The translations under genes and the position numbers were made by a program. DNA of 48,384 bases from Bacteroidia bacterium (GTDB lineage: Bacteria; Bacteroidota; Bacteroidia; B-17B0; Aurantibacillaceae). The notes beneath the pieces were generated by a model. The model saw only the letters and a program-made list of their open reading frames with translations. It did not search any database and was not told the origin of the DNA. Below, one piece after another: positions 27,059-35,479 of this stretch. The stretch is taken from the NCBI GenBank assembly GCA_020846025.1, contig JADLER010000059.1, positions 1-48,384 on the forward strand, in the 5' to 3' direction. Each line of letters begins with the position of its first letter. The first letter of the stretch is position 1.

Positions 27059-27093
27059 TTGCTCCTTAATTGATTTAGTGAATATTTTAACAT

Positions 27094-27110
27094 AGAGGGG
27101 CTAGCCCTCT
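27094..27110. repeat. Short GC-rich inverted repeat between pirin and adhesin genes
   Basis: AGAGGG (27094-27099) and CCCTCT (27105-27110) flank a 5-nt loop. It is GC-rich in an AT-rich spacer and lies 36 bp past the pirin stop. There is no T run after it on the plus strand, so it is a poor intrinsic terminator; it may stabilise a transcript end or bind a protein. Confidence 0.4.
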
Positions 27111-27166
27111 AAGTAACCTAGGCTCGATTTTTGATATTTGTTTACTAATATTAACACTCGTTCCTC

Positions 27167-30100
27167 ATGCAAAAAATATTTACTTCTGCTTTTATCATAT
27201 TTTTAATTATTGGAAATTTTATCATTAAAGGGCAAAACCTAGTTGTAAACCCTAGTTTTGAATTAACCTCAAGTAACTGTTCAAACATAGGAGGCGAAGG
27301 TTATACTACCGATTTATTAAACTGGGATGATGCCAACTCTGGTGCTGATAGTTGCTCTTCTCCTGATTTATTTTCTGCTTGTAATGTTATAATGGGTATG
27401 CCCACACCAGTAAACATGCCCAACTCGGTATTAGGTTATCAATACTCAAGAACTGGAACAAGACATGCGGGTATTATCCTACACGAAGCCTTAGATCAGT
27501 ATAGAGAATATATCGAAGGAATGACCTCTAGTCCTTTAGTTGCCGGGCAACAATATTGTGTTTCGATGTATGTGAGTTTAGCTAATGATGTTCGATATGC
27601 TTGTAATAATATTGGTGTGAAATTTTACAACTCTTTATTTCAAAGAAACGCCTGCCCTGGAACAACCAATTCATTAATTAGTTTAACCCCCGATTTAAAC
27701 TACACTTGTACTCCGATTATGGATACTATGAATTGGGTTAGGCTGCAATGGACCTATACAGCAGTGGGAGGAGAATCCTATTTTGTAATTGGAAACTTTT
27801 ATAACAATGCTGCTACTACGATTGTAAATAACCCTGGGGGTTCTCTGATAAATCCTTATGCTTATTATTATATTGATGATGTTAGTATTATTCCAAACCC
27901 TTGTTGTTATGCTGATATTGCTAGTGTTGCAAACCCTTGTCAAAATGCAGCAGCTATTACACTAACAGCTACTCCTGGTCTCGGTGCTGTATGTACACAA
28001 ACCATAAGTGGAACATGGGCTGGAACTGGTATAACTAATTCAGTAACGGGCGTATTTAATCCATCGGTAGCAGGCGCAGGTGTACACACTGTGAGTTTTA
28101 GTTTAGCTTGTGGATATACAGCTACCACCAATATTACTGTATCACCTTGTACTACCTTTAGCGTATGTAAAGAAGCAAACGGCTCATTAACTGTATCTAA
28201 CGGTGTACCTACTTATACTTGGTCAACCTACGTTCCAGCCTCATCCACGCCTATAACAAACCAAACTCAATGTCAAGCCTGTGGATATACATGGATGGGG
28301 TTTCCGCTTAATCAATGTATGAATGGTGTTACACAGGTTACCAGTTGTTCAACTCCAGCGACATGGTCGGTATATGCCACTGGAAGTAACGCAATGCCTC
28401 CAGGGGGATCTACACAAATACAAATAGTAGATGCTGCAGGAACTACTATGACACTTAATCCAACAACGGTTGCTCCTTGTACATCTACTACTTGTCCTAC
28501 ACTAACGATGTCTGTTGCCTCACAAACAAACATTAATTGTTTTGGAGCTAATACAGGCACAGCTACTATAAATGCTACAGGAGGTACTGCCCCTTATACT
28601 TATACTTGGATGCCAGGTAGTTTATCAGGTGCTTCTCAAACTAATTTGGGTGCTGGTACATACACCATTAATATTTCAGATGCAAATAACTGTACAGGCA
28701 CTGGCACTGTTCTTATAACTCAACCTTCAAGTTCACTTAGTGCAGTAATAACAGCAACAACAGCTGCTGGTTGTGGTAGTAGTGGAACAACGACCGCCAC
28801 TTTTTGGACAGAAGATTTTGGAACAGGATGTAATCAAGGTGCATTAGCCTCAGCTTATACCGGAACCAATGGAGCTTGGGCGGTAACTAATACAGGGACT
28901 AATGATGCTGCTGCTAACCAATGGTATGTGAGTGCTACTGAATCAGGAATGGGCGCTGGTAATTGTGGAGATGGATGCTTGGGTACTGGTACTAATAATA
29001 GAACTTTACATGTGGCAAATGTTTCTACATCTCCTGCTGCTTTCATATTTTGTCCAACAGGAGATTGCGGTGCTGCATATGATACAGGTATTGGTGCTAA
29101 TAATGTAAGGGCAGATAAACGCGCTGAATCACCAACTATTAATTGTACAGGACAATCTAATATTTCTTTGTCGTTTAACTATATTGAGGGTGGTGAAACC
29201 ACATTAGATGATGCGACACTATGGTATTTTGATGGCAGTACTTGGACTCAAATTGACAATATGCCTAAAACAACCACATGTGGTGGAGGTCAAGGGCAGT
29301 GGGCAGCTAGAAACTTAACTCTTCCTGCTAGTGCTAATAATAATGCCAATGTTAAACTTGGATTTAGATGGGTTAATAACGATAATGGCGCTGGATCAGA
29401 TCCTTCTTTTGCAGTAGATGATATTGTTTTATCAGCAAGTTCTGGTTCGGGTGGTGGAACAGGTGCAGCTACTGTAACTGCTACGGGTGGAACATCTGGT
29501 TATAATTATAGTTGGGCACCAAGTGGCGGCACAAGTTCTACAGCGAGTGGATTAAACGCTGGTACTTATACGGTTACAGTAACAGATTCTAAAAATTGTA
29601 CTGCCACTGCTGTGGCTAATATAACTTCTGTTGGAGGGCCAACACTATCTGTAACATCACAAACTAACGTAACTTGTTTTGGAGCTAATACAGGTACAGC
29701 TACCATAAATGCTACGGGAGGTACTGGCCCTTATACTTATACTTGGATGCCGGGTAGTTTATCAGGTGCTTCTCAAACTAGTTTGAGTGCTGGAACATAT
29801 ACTATCAATGTGAGTGACGCTAGTGGTTGTATAGGTAGTAATACATTATCTATTACTCAACCAACTGCGGCATTGGGTGGAATAATCACAAATTCGACCA
29901 ACCCAGGATGTGGCCTAAGTAATGGTTCAGCAACCATTTCTGCGAGCGGCGGAACACCAGTCTATACTTATAGTTGGATGCCAAATGGTGGAAGTGGAAA
30001 TTCAGCATCGAACTTGTCGTCAGGTTCTAACTCCGTTACTATTACAGATGCTAATAATTGTACTTTCACTATTCCAGTTATACTAAGTTCTGCAAATGGG

Positions 30101-31519
30101 CCAACACTTACTGTATCATCACAAAGTAATGTAGCATGTTTTGGTACTAATACCGGAACAGCAACTATAAATGCAACAGGTGGTACAGGACCTTATTCTT
30201 ATACATGGACTCCTGGAGGATTAACAGGCTCTAGTCAATCTGCATTAGGCGCAGGCACTTATACCATATTAGTTAATGATGCTAACAATTGTTCAGGTAC
30301 TACCACTCTACAAATCACACAACCTACTAATTCATTATCAGCTACTGTTAATAATACGGGTGCAGGTTGTGGCGTGAGTAATGGAAGTGCTACCGTAACT
30401 GTTACAGGAGGAACATCTGGTTATACCTATAATTGGTTACCAAGCGGCGGAAGTAGTACAACAGCCACTAACCTTGCTGCTGGAACTTATAGCGTAATAA
30501 TTACAGATGCTAACGGTTGTACTTTTACAGCTACTACCAATATTGCTAGTGCAGGTGGTGGACCTACATTAGCTATTGCATCACAAAGTAACATTTCATG
30601 TTTTGGAGATAATGATGGTTCTGCAAGTATTACCGCTACAGGTTCACCAAGTAGCTTTACATATACTTGGATGCCAAGTGGTGGAAATGCAGCTTCTGCT
30701 AGTGGGTTATCTGGTGGTACATATACTATTGTGGTAGGAAATGGAACAGCTTGCACAAGTTCTATTACTGTAATTATAACACAACCAACGGCTATACAAG
30801 CTAACATTACTAGCTCTCCTGAAAATTGTGGCGTAGGCGATGGTGTTGCTAGTATTAATCCTACTGGAGGCACTTCTCCGTACACTGTTCAATGGCAGAA
30901 TGGAAATACAACCAATACAATTACTGCTCTCACATCGGGTATATATAGTGTTCAAATTACCGATAATAACGGCTGTGTAACTACTGCATCAACAGCAGTT
31001 GGTGTACAAGGTAGTTTATTTGTAGATGCTGGATTTGGTTCTACCATACATAATGGTGAAACTACGCAACTCTCTGCATCTGCTCCATCGGGAGCTACTA
31101 TTAGTTGGTCTCCATCTGGTTCATTAGGCTGTTCAACATGTGCCAATACTAGCGCATCTCCACTTGAAACAACTACTTACACTATAGTAGCGTCATATAA
31201 TGGCTGTACAGGTAGTGATACCGTTACAGTGTGGGTAGATATTATTTGTGGTGATTTGTTCATTCCAACAGCTTTTTCACCAAACAATGATGGAGAAAAC
31301 GATGTGTTATATGTTTATGGTAACTGTATTGAAACTATGGAGCTCACTATTTTTGATAGATGGGGCGAGAAAGTGTTTGAAACAACTGATCCAAAACAAG
31401 GATGGGATGGTACATTTAATGGTAGAGTATTAAATCCTGCTGGTTTTGCCTATGTATTAAAAGCTACAGTTAAAGGAGAGCAGATAAGTAAAAAAGGTAA
31501 TGTTACTCTTGTAAAATAA
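27167..31519 (+). CDS. SprB-repeat adhesin with nested domain and CHU_C C-terminus
   Basis: A 1450-residue secreted protein. A signal peptide is followed by an N-terminal beta-sandwich-like module of about 230 residues starting LVVNPSFELTS, typical of large Bacteroidota surface proteins, and a Cys-rich region (about 245-440). About eight SprB repeats with GGTxPYTYTW cores and DANxC turns span roughly 445-1310. Residues about 546-760 (FWTEDFG to FAVDDIVLS) form a separate MAM/jelly-roll-like domain placed inside one repeat. The last ~85 residues are a CHU_C domain (IPTAFSPNNDGENDVLYV, FDRWGEKVFE, GWDG), giving T9SS export. An SprF/PorP-family gene follows 21 bp downstream, the arrangement known for sprB-sprF. 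Adhesion or gliding is inferred from the family. Confidence 0.93.
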   Translation: MQKIFTSAFIIFLIIGNFIIKGQNLVVNPSFELTSSNCSNIGGEGYTTDLLNWDDANSGADSCSSPDLFSACNVIMGMPTPVNMPNSVLGYQYSRTGTRHAGIILHEALDQYREYIEGMTSSPLVAGQQYCVSMYVSLANDVRYACNNIGVKFYNSLFQRNACPGTTNSLISLTPDLNYTCTPIMDTMNWVRLQWTYTAVGGESYFVIGNFYNNAATTIVNNPGGSLINPYAYYYIDDVSIIPNPCCYADIASVANPCQNAAAITLTATPGLGAVCTQTISGTWAGTGITNSVTGVFNPSVAGAGVHTVSFSLACGYTATTNITVSPCTTFSVCKEANGSLTVSNGVPTYTWSTYVPASSTPITNQTQCQACGYTWMGFPLNQCMNGVTQVTSCSTPATWSVYATGSNAMPPGGSTQIQIVDAAGTTMTLNPTTVAPCTSTTCPTLTMSVASQTNINCFGANTGTATINATGGTAPYTYTWMPGSLSGASQTNLGAGTYTINISDANNCTGTGTVLITQPSSSLSAVITATTAAGCGSSGTTTATFWTEDFGTGCNQGALASAYTGTNGAWAVTNTGTNDAAANQWYVSATESGMGAGNCGDGCLGTGTNNRTLHVANVSTSPAAFIFCPTGDCGAAYDTGIGANNVRADKRAESPTINCTGQSNISLSFNYIEGGETTLDDATLWYFDGSTWTQIDNMPKTTTCGGGQGQWAARNLTLPASANNNANVKLGFRWVNNDNGAGSDPSFAVDDIVLSASSGSGGGTGAATVTATGGTSGYNYSWAPSGGTSSTASGLNAGTYTVTVTDSKNCTATAVANITSVGGPTLSVTSQTNVTCFGANTGTATINATGGTGPYTYTWMPGSLSGASQTSLSAGTYTINVSDASGCIGSNTLSITQPTAALGGIITNSTNPGCGLSNGSATISASGGTPVYTYSWMPNGGSGNSASNLSSGSNSVTITDANNCTFTIPVILSSANGPTLTVSSQSNVACFGTNTGTATINATGGTGPYSYTWTPGGLTGSSQSALGAGTYTILVNDANNCSGTTTLQITQPTNSLSATVNNTGAGCGVSNGSATVTVTGGTSGYTYNWLPSGGSSTTATNLAAGTYSVIITDANGCTFTATTNIASAGGGPTLAIASQSNISCFGDNDGSASITATGSPSSFTYTWMPSGGNAASASGLSGGTYTIVVGNGTACTSSITVIITQPTAIQANITSSPENCGVGDGVASINPTGGTSPYTVQWQNGNTTNTITALTSGIYSVQITDNNGCVTTASTAVGVQGSLFVDAGFGSTIHNGETTQLSASAPSGATISWSPSGSLGCSTCANTSASPLETTTYTIVASYNGCTGSDTVTVWVDIICGDLFIPTAFSPNNDGENDVLYVYGNCIETMELTIFDRWGEKVFETTDPKQGWDGTFNGRVLNPAGFAYVLKATVKGEQISKKGNVTLVK

Positions 31520-31540
31520 GTATAAATAAATTTTAGATTC

Positions 31541-32566
31541 ATGATTCGTTTTTTAATAATAAGTTCAGTTCTGTGTGTGAGTACTATTGCTTTTGCTCAA
31601 GATATTCACTTTTCTCAGTTTGATGAAACACCAATACAACTTAACCCAGCAAATGCGGGCACTAAATATCAATTGAGAGCTATTGCTAATTATAAATCGC
31701 AGTGGCAAAGTGTAAATGCACCTTTTAAAACATTTGCAGCCTCAATAGACTCAAGGCTTCTAAAAAGCAAGAAACACCATTTAGGATTAGGTGTTGATTT
31801 ATTTACAGATAACTCTGGAGGTGGACAACTTAAAACCACTCAAGCAAATTTCTCATTATCTGGAATCATCATGCTAAACGAGAAAAATCGATTATCAGGA
31901 GGAATGATGGTAGGATATGCTCAGAGAGCATTAACTACTAGTGGATATCAATGGGGAAATCAATATGATGGCATGAAATATTCTAGTTTATTACCTACAG
32001 GAGAACTTGCTTCTGGTGGCAATTATAGTTTTGTGGATATAGGCGCAGGATTAGCTTATAATTTCGCTACTAGGCAAACAGACATGTCTGCTAATGACCA
32101 AAAACGTGTAACAGTAGGCGTTTCTGTATTCCATCCTCATCAACCAGCCTATTCATTTTATGGCGATGCAACCCGATTATATATGAAAATGGTATTTCAT
32201 GGCGATGCTGCAATTGGTATTAGTAATACAAATGTTATATTAAAACCTTCTTACATTGTATTTGTACAAGGTCCTACTAAAGAAATAACTCCTGGTTTAT
32301 CTGCTCAATATGTTTTACAAGGCGTAACCAAGTACACAGGTAATAAAAAATTCACAGCACTTTCTATTGGAGGTTATTATAGAGCCTTAGATGCTTTTAT
32401 TGCAGTAGTAAAGTTTGATTACGATAATAGTTCTATTGGAGTAAGCTATGATATTAATTTTTCGAAATTATCTCCAGCTTCTTCGTCAAGAGGTGGATTA
32501 GAAATTTCTTTAAGGTTCGGTTACGAAACATTTAGACGCGGAGCAACTACCTCGGCATTCTATTAG
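31541..32566 (+). CDS. PorP/SprF family outer-membrane protein (T9SS adhesin partner)
   Basis: A signal peptide (cleavage after FAFAQ) is followed by the family hallmark DIHFSQFDETPIQLNPANAG, a conserved YKSQWQSV segment and alternating amphipathic strands to an aromatic C-terminus, as in an outer-membrane beta-barrel of 341 residues. In Flavobacterium johnsoniae SprF is needed for SprB to reach the surface, and genes of this family commonly sit right after the CHU_C protein they serve. Here it begins 21 bp after the 1450-residue adhesin, so the two are probably co-transcribed and functionally paired. It may also serve the 2465-residue adhesin, which has no partner next to it. This is family inference. 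Confidence 0.93.
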   Translation: MIRFLIISSVLCVSTIAFAQDIHFSQFDETPIQLNPANAGTKYQLRAIANYKSQWQSVNAPFKTFAASIDSRLLKSKKHHLGLGVDLFTDNSGGGQLKTTQANFSLSGIIMLNEKNRLSGGMMVGYAQRALTTSGYQWGNQYDGMKYSSLLPTGELASGGNYSFVDIGAGLAYNFATRQTDMSANDQKRVTVGVSVFHPHQPAYSFYGDATRLYMKMVFHGDAAIGISNTNVILKPSYIVFVQGPTKEITPGLSAQYVLQGVTKYTGNKKFTALSIGGYYRALDAFIAVVKFDYDNSSIGVSYDINFSKLSPASSSRGGLEISLRFGYETFRRGATTSAFY

Positions 32567-32575
32567 AATTTTGGT

Positions 32576-33382
32576 TTAAGTTACTTGATAACTTCCTTCT
32601 TTCTTAGAACGAATTATCATATATATACCTATAATAACGAAGGGTAAGCTTAGTATCTGTCCCATATTTATTGGTAAAGTATCTTCAAAACTCTCTTGAT
32701 TTTCCTTTAAAAATTCCATTGAGAAACGAAAGCCAAACATCATCACACAAAATAAACCAAACATGAATCCTTTGCCGATTGTTGTTCGTTTATACTTCCA
32801 CAAATAATACATTATAACAAATAATACAATATAAAATAAAGCTTCATAAAGCTGTGTAGGATGTCTTGGAAATTCATCAACTTGATGAAAAACAAATGCC
32901 CAAGTTACATCAGTAGGTTTTCCAATAATTTCGGAGTTCATTAAATTACCAAAACGAATCATAAAACTTGCAAATGGAACTACTACAACTAATCTATCAA
33001 ACAACCACATCCAACTCTCTTTTGTCTTTCTACAATACAACCACATACCAATTAATATCCCAATAGCGCCGCCATGACTTGCTAACCCACCTTCCCATAC
33101 CATTAAAATTTCAAGCGGATGTTGTGAATAATACTCCCAACCATAAAATAAACAATGACCTATCCGAGCTCCCAACACAGTAGCAATTACAATATAAAGC
33201 GTTAATGTATCTAATTGTAAATCGGTGCGACCTTCGGCTTTATAAATACGATTCATAAAAAAATGACAACCTATAAATGCCATTGCCCAAGATAATCCAT
33301 ACCAACGTACAGGCCAATCAATACCAGGAATGGTAAACATTTCAGGACTTGGGTTCCAATTTATAATAAGAGATAACAACAT
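32576..33382 (-). CDS. lgt: Prolipoprotein diacylglyceryl transferase
   Basis: Lgt attaches diacylglycerol from phosphatidylglycerol to the lipobox cysteine of prolipoproteins, the first step of lipoprotein maturation in the inner membrane. Seven hydrophobic segments are visible. The conserved motifs are HGGAIGILIG, IRFGNLMNSEIIGKPTD (the Lgt signature with essential Arg and Asn) and RHPTQLYEAL. The length, 268, is normal. It is the last gene of a trmB / channel-like / lgt unit: 17 bp separate it from the gene upstream. It converges on the SprF-like gene with 9 bp between stops. Confidence 0.95.
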   Translation of the reverse strand: MLLSLIINWNPSPEMFTIPGIDWPVRWYGLSWAMAFIGCHFFMNRIYKAEGRTDLQLDTLTLYIVIATVLGARIGHCLFYGWEYYSQHPLEILMVWEGGLASHGGAIGILIGMWLYCRKTKESWMWLFDRLVVVVPFASFMIRFGNLMNSEIIGKPTDVTWAFVFHQVDEFPRHPTQLYEALFYIVLFVIMYYLWKYKRTTIGKGFMFGLFCVMMFGFRFSMEFLKENQESFEDTLPINMGQILSLPFVIIGIYMIIRSKKEGSYQVT

Positions 33383-33399
33383 CTGTTCAAATTTAAGGA

Positions 33400-33735
33400 T
33401 TATTCTTCTACATCTATTCTAAATTTATGTAAAAAGCGATGTATAACAGGACTTAAAATAACAGCCACGCTTGTTAGAAAAGCAACCCCACTATATAAAG
33501 CATAAAACGACGAGAACCATTTTGCTCCATCGCTTACTGCCTTATCTACTGGCCCCATGCCAGTTAATATCATGCTAGCATTTAAAAGACTATCTAACCA
33601 AGTTAATTGAAAAAAATAATGATACCCAACAACGCCAATACCTAATGAGAAAAAAAGAAACAAAACGCCAATTACTACATTTCTTATTAGTTTGTTGTAA
33701 AAATGAGAAACATGGGGTAATTTTTTAGTTGCCAT
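33400..33735 (-). CDS. Small membrane protein resembling a two-helix ion channel without a selectivity filter
   Basis: A 111-residue protein with two clear membrane helices (about 18-40 and 73-100). Between them lies WLDSLLNASMILTGMGPV, which lines up with the pore helix and filter of Ion_trans_2 potassium channels (WLDxxYxxxxTLTTVGYGD), and the first helix ends in a matching GYHYFFxLTWLD. However, the T-x-G-Y-G filter is replaced by TGMGP, so potassium selectivity is not expected. I do not know a named family. It lies 1 bp after trmB and 17 bp before lgt, so it is co-transcribed with them. It might be a degenerate channel, a regulatory subunit or an unrelated helical hairpin. Confidence 0.8.
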   Translation of the reverse strand: MATKKLPHVSHFYNKLIRNVVIGVLFLFFSLGIGVVGYHYFFQLTWLDSLLNASMILTGMGPVDKAVSDGAKWFSSFYALYSGVAFLTSVAVILSPVIHRFLHKFRIDVEE

Positions 33736-33736
33736 C

Positions 33737-34408
33737 TTAGCTTAATTTAAAACTACAATACTTTATTTTTTCTCCCTTTGCAGTAAATAAATTTTCATAG
33801 TAGGTTTTGATACGAGTTAATTCTTCTCTATCGGGTGGGCAATTTTGATACAAATCATTGGTTGAAAACAACAAGCATAGTTTTCTTTCTTTGATTACTT
33901 CTAATGTATATTCATAGAAAAAAGTATTATCTGTTTTTAGATGGATAATCCCATCTGGTTTTAAAAATTTTTTATAGCGATTTAAAAAGAAATCAGGATT
34001 AGTTAATCTTTTTCTTGCTCTGTTTTTTTGAGGTTGTGGATCAGGAAAGGTAATCCAAATCTCAGACACTTCATTTTCGGAGAAACAATGATCGATGATG
34101 TCAATTCTTGTTCTCAAAAAAGCAACATGATTCATGTGATTATCAATTGCATGTTTAGCTCCAGTCCAAATTCTATTACCTTTAACATCAACACCAATAA
34201 AATTCTTACTTGTATCATTCTCGGCTAAGCCTATTGTGTATTCACCACGACCACAACCCAGCTCAAGTACAATGGGATTGTTATTTTTAAAAACTTGTTG
34301 ATGCCAACAACCCTTTTGCCGAAATCCTTCATCTATCTTAAAATGATGAAAACTAAAGGTATTGGCAAAGGTGTTGAGTTCGGCAAATTTTTCGAGTTTA
34401 CTAGGCAT
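33737..34408 (-). CDS. trmB: tRNA (guanine-N7-)-methyltransferase
   Basis: TrmB methylates G46 in the variable loop of tRNA using SAM. The class I SAM motif is VLELGCGRGEYTIGLA (about residues 47-62), the acidic motif is FIGVDVKGNRIW, and the family signature is ITFPDPQPQKNRARKRL (about 120-136), with HLKTDN downstream. 223 residues is typical. The gene heads a compact unit: its stop and the ATG of the channel-like gene are 1 bp apart, and lgt follows. No strong promoter is seen, though TACCTTTT occurs upstream at a plausible distance. Confidence 0.95.
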   Translation of the reverse strand: MPSKLEKFAELNTFANTFSFHHFKIDEGFRQKGCWHQQVFKNNNPIVLELGCGRGEYTIGLAENDTSKNFIGVDVKGNRIWTGAKHAIDNHMNHVAFLRTRIDIIDHCFSENEVSEIWITFPDPQPQKNRARKRLTNPDFFLNRYKKFLKPDGIIHLKTDNTFFYEYTLEVIKERKLCLLFSTNDLYQNCPPDREELTRIKTYYENLFTAKGEKIKYCSFKLS

Positions 34409-34531
34409 AATCCATTCAAGGCTTCTAAATTACTAAATTGCTAGTAATTGTAGAGCTTTTTATATCCGTTAAATAAAACTAATTAAAAGGTAATCGTTTA
34501 AAACTTTCAGACCTATCACCCATTTTTCTTT

Positions 34532-34539
34532 TAATTTTG
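34532..34539 (+). promoter_or_regulatory. -10 element of the coiled-coil gene
   Basis: TAATTTTG, an exact TAnnTTTG, ends 19 bp before the ATG at 34559. This position also argues that the ATG, and not the TTG at 34553, is the start codon. Confidence 0.5.
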
Positions 34540-34558
34540 TAGCATTAATATTTTGTTT

Positions 34559-35479
34559 ATGGAGACGCAAAAACAAGAAGAAAATAAAAAGAAATCTGGT
34601 TTACTTTGGGTACTCATTGTTTTACTTGCTATTAGTAACGCTGTAGTATTCTGGATGTACTGGCAAGAGAAAAATAAAGTTGCAAGTGAAATTGTGATAA
34701 AAGAACAAGTAGTTGTAGAACGCGATAATGTAAAATCTGACTTATTACAATTACAAAAAGATTTTGATAATTTGCAAACTAATGACAAGGCCTTACAAGC
34801 AGAAATTGAAGCTAAAAAAGCAGAGATTGCACAATTGCTTCAAGATGCAGAAAAACACAAAGGCGACGCATACATCATCTCTAAACTTAGAAAAGAAACA
34901 GAAACTTTGCGACAAATTATGAGAGGTTATGTAAGAACTATTGATTCTTTAGGTACTTTAAACAAAACTCTTATTGTAGAGAAGGATAATGTGTTGAAAG
35001 AACTTGATACAGAAAAAGGTAAGATTACAACTCTAAATAAAGAAAAAGATGAATTAAAAGCAACTATTCAAAAAGGATCGATACTAAGTTGTTTTAATAT
35101 TATAGCTAAAGGTGTGAGATATAGAAATGGTGGTAAAAAAGAACTAGAAACTAGCAAAGCTTCTCGTGCTGAGAAAATAAAAGTAACATTCACCCTTGGA
35201 GAGAATAAGATTGCTAAATCTGGTGAAAAAACAATATTTGTACGTATCATTACTCCTGATGGCAAAGAGATGGCTAAAAGTTATGATGATAATTACCGTT
35301 TTACTTTCGAAAAATCAAATGGATATTTTGCAGGCAAGCAAGCCATTAATTATGCCAATATAGAAGTAAGTGGCGTTACATATTGCGAAGGACAAGGTGA
35401 AATGGTTTCTGGTAATTATATAATTGAACTAACTTGCGAAGGTGCGATTATTGGTAATACCTCTTTACGTTTAGATTAA
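34559..35479 (+). CDS. Membrane-anchored coiled-coil protein of unknown function
   Basis: An ATG at 34559 is used instead of the TTG six bases upstream. The 306-residue product has a short Lys/Glu-rich cytoplasmic start, one membrane helix (about 14-34, LLWVLIVLLAISNAVVFWM), a long coiled coil (about 38-170, with heptads rich in Lys, Glu, Leu and Gln) and a C-terminal beta-rich domain (about 180-306, KIKVTFTLGENKIA, KTIFVRIITPDGKEMA). The helix acts as an uncleaved signal anchor, so the coiled coil and beta domain would be periplasmic. Similar proteins are widespread in Bacteroidota without a known role. Its stop codon overlaps that of the convergent FUSC gene. Confidence 0.82.
   Translation: METQKQEENKKKSGLLWVLIVLLAISNAVVFWMYWQEKNKVASEIVIKEQVVVERDNVKSDLLQLQKDFDNLQTNDKALQAEIEAKKAEIAQLLQDAEKHKGDAYIISKLRKETETLRQIMRGYVRTIDSLGTLNKTLIVEKDNVLKELDTEKGKITTLNKEKDELKATIQKGSILSCFNIIAKGVRYRNGGKKELETSKASRAEKIKVTFTLGENKIAKSGEKTIFVRIITPDGKEMAKSYDDNYRFTFEKSNGYFAGKQAINYANIEVSGVTYCEGQGEMVSGNYIIELTCEGAIIGNTSLRLD

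Noticed and set aside
27094-27110. Hairpin after the pirin gene as an intrinsic terminator
   Set aside because: The stem is good but only 6 bp and lacks a T run on the plus strand; it is recorded only as an inverted repeat.
30487-30885. Long antisense open frames within the SprB-repeat and PDH E2 genes (also near 6195-6836 and 27940-28560)
   Set aside because: They arise from repeated Gly/Thr/Val-rich codons on the real coding strand, have no signal or domain pattern, and lie wholly inside well-supported genes.
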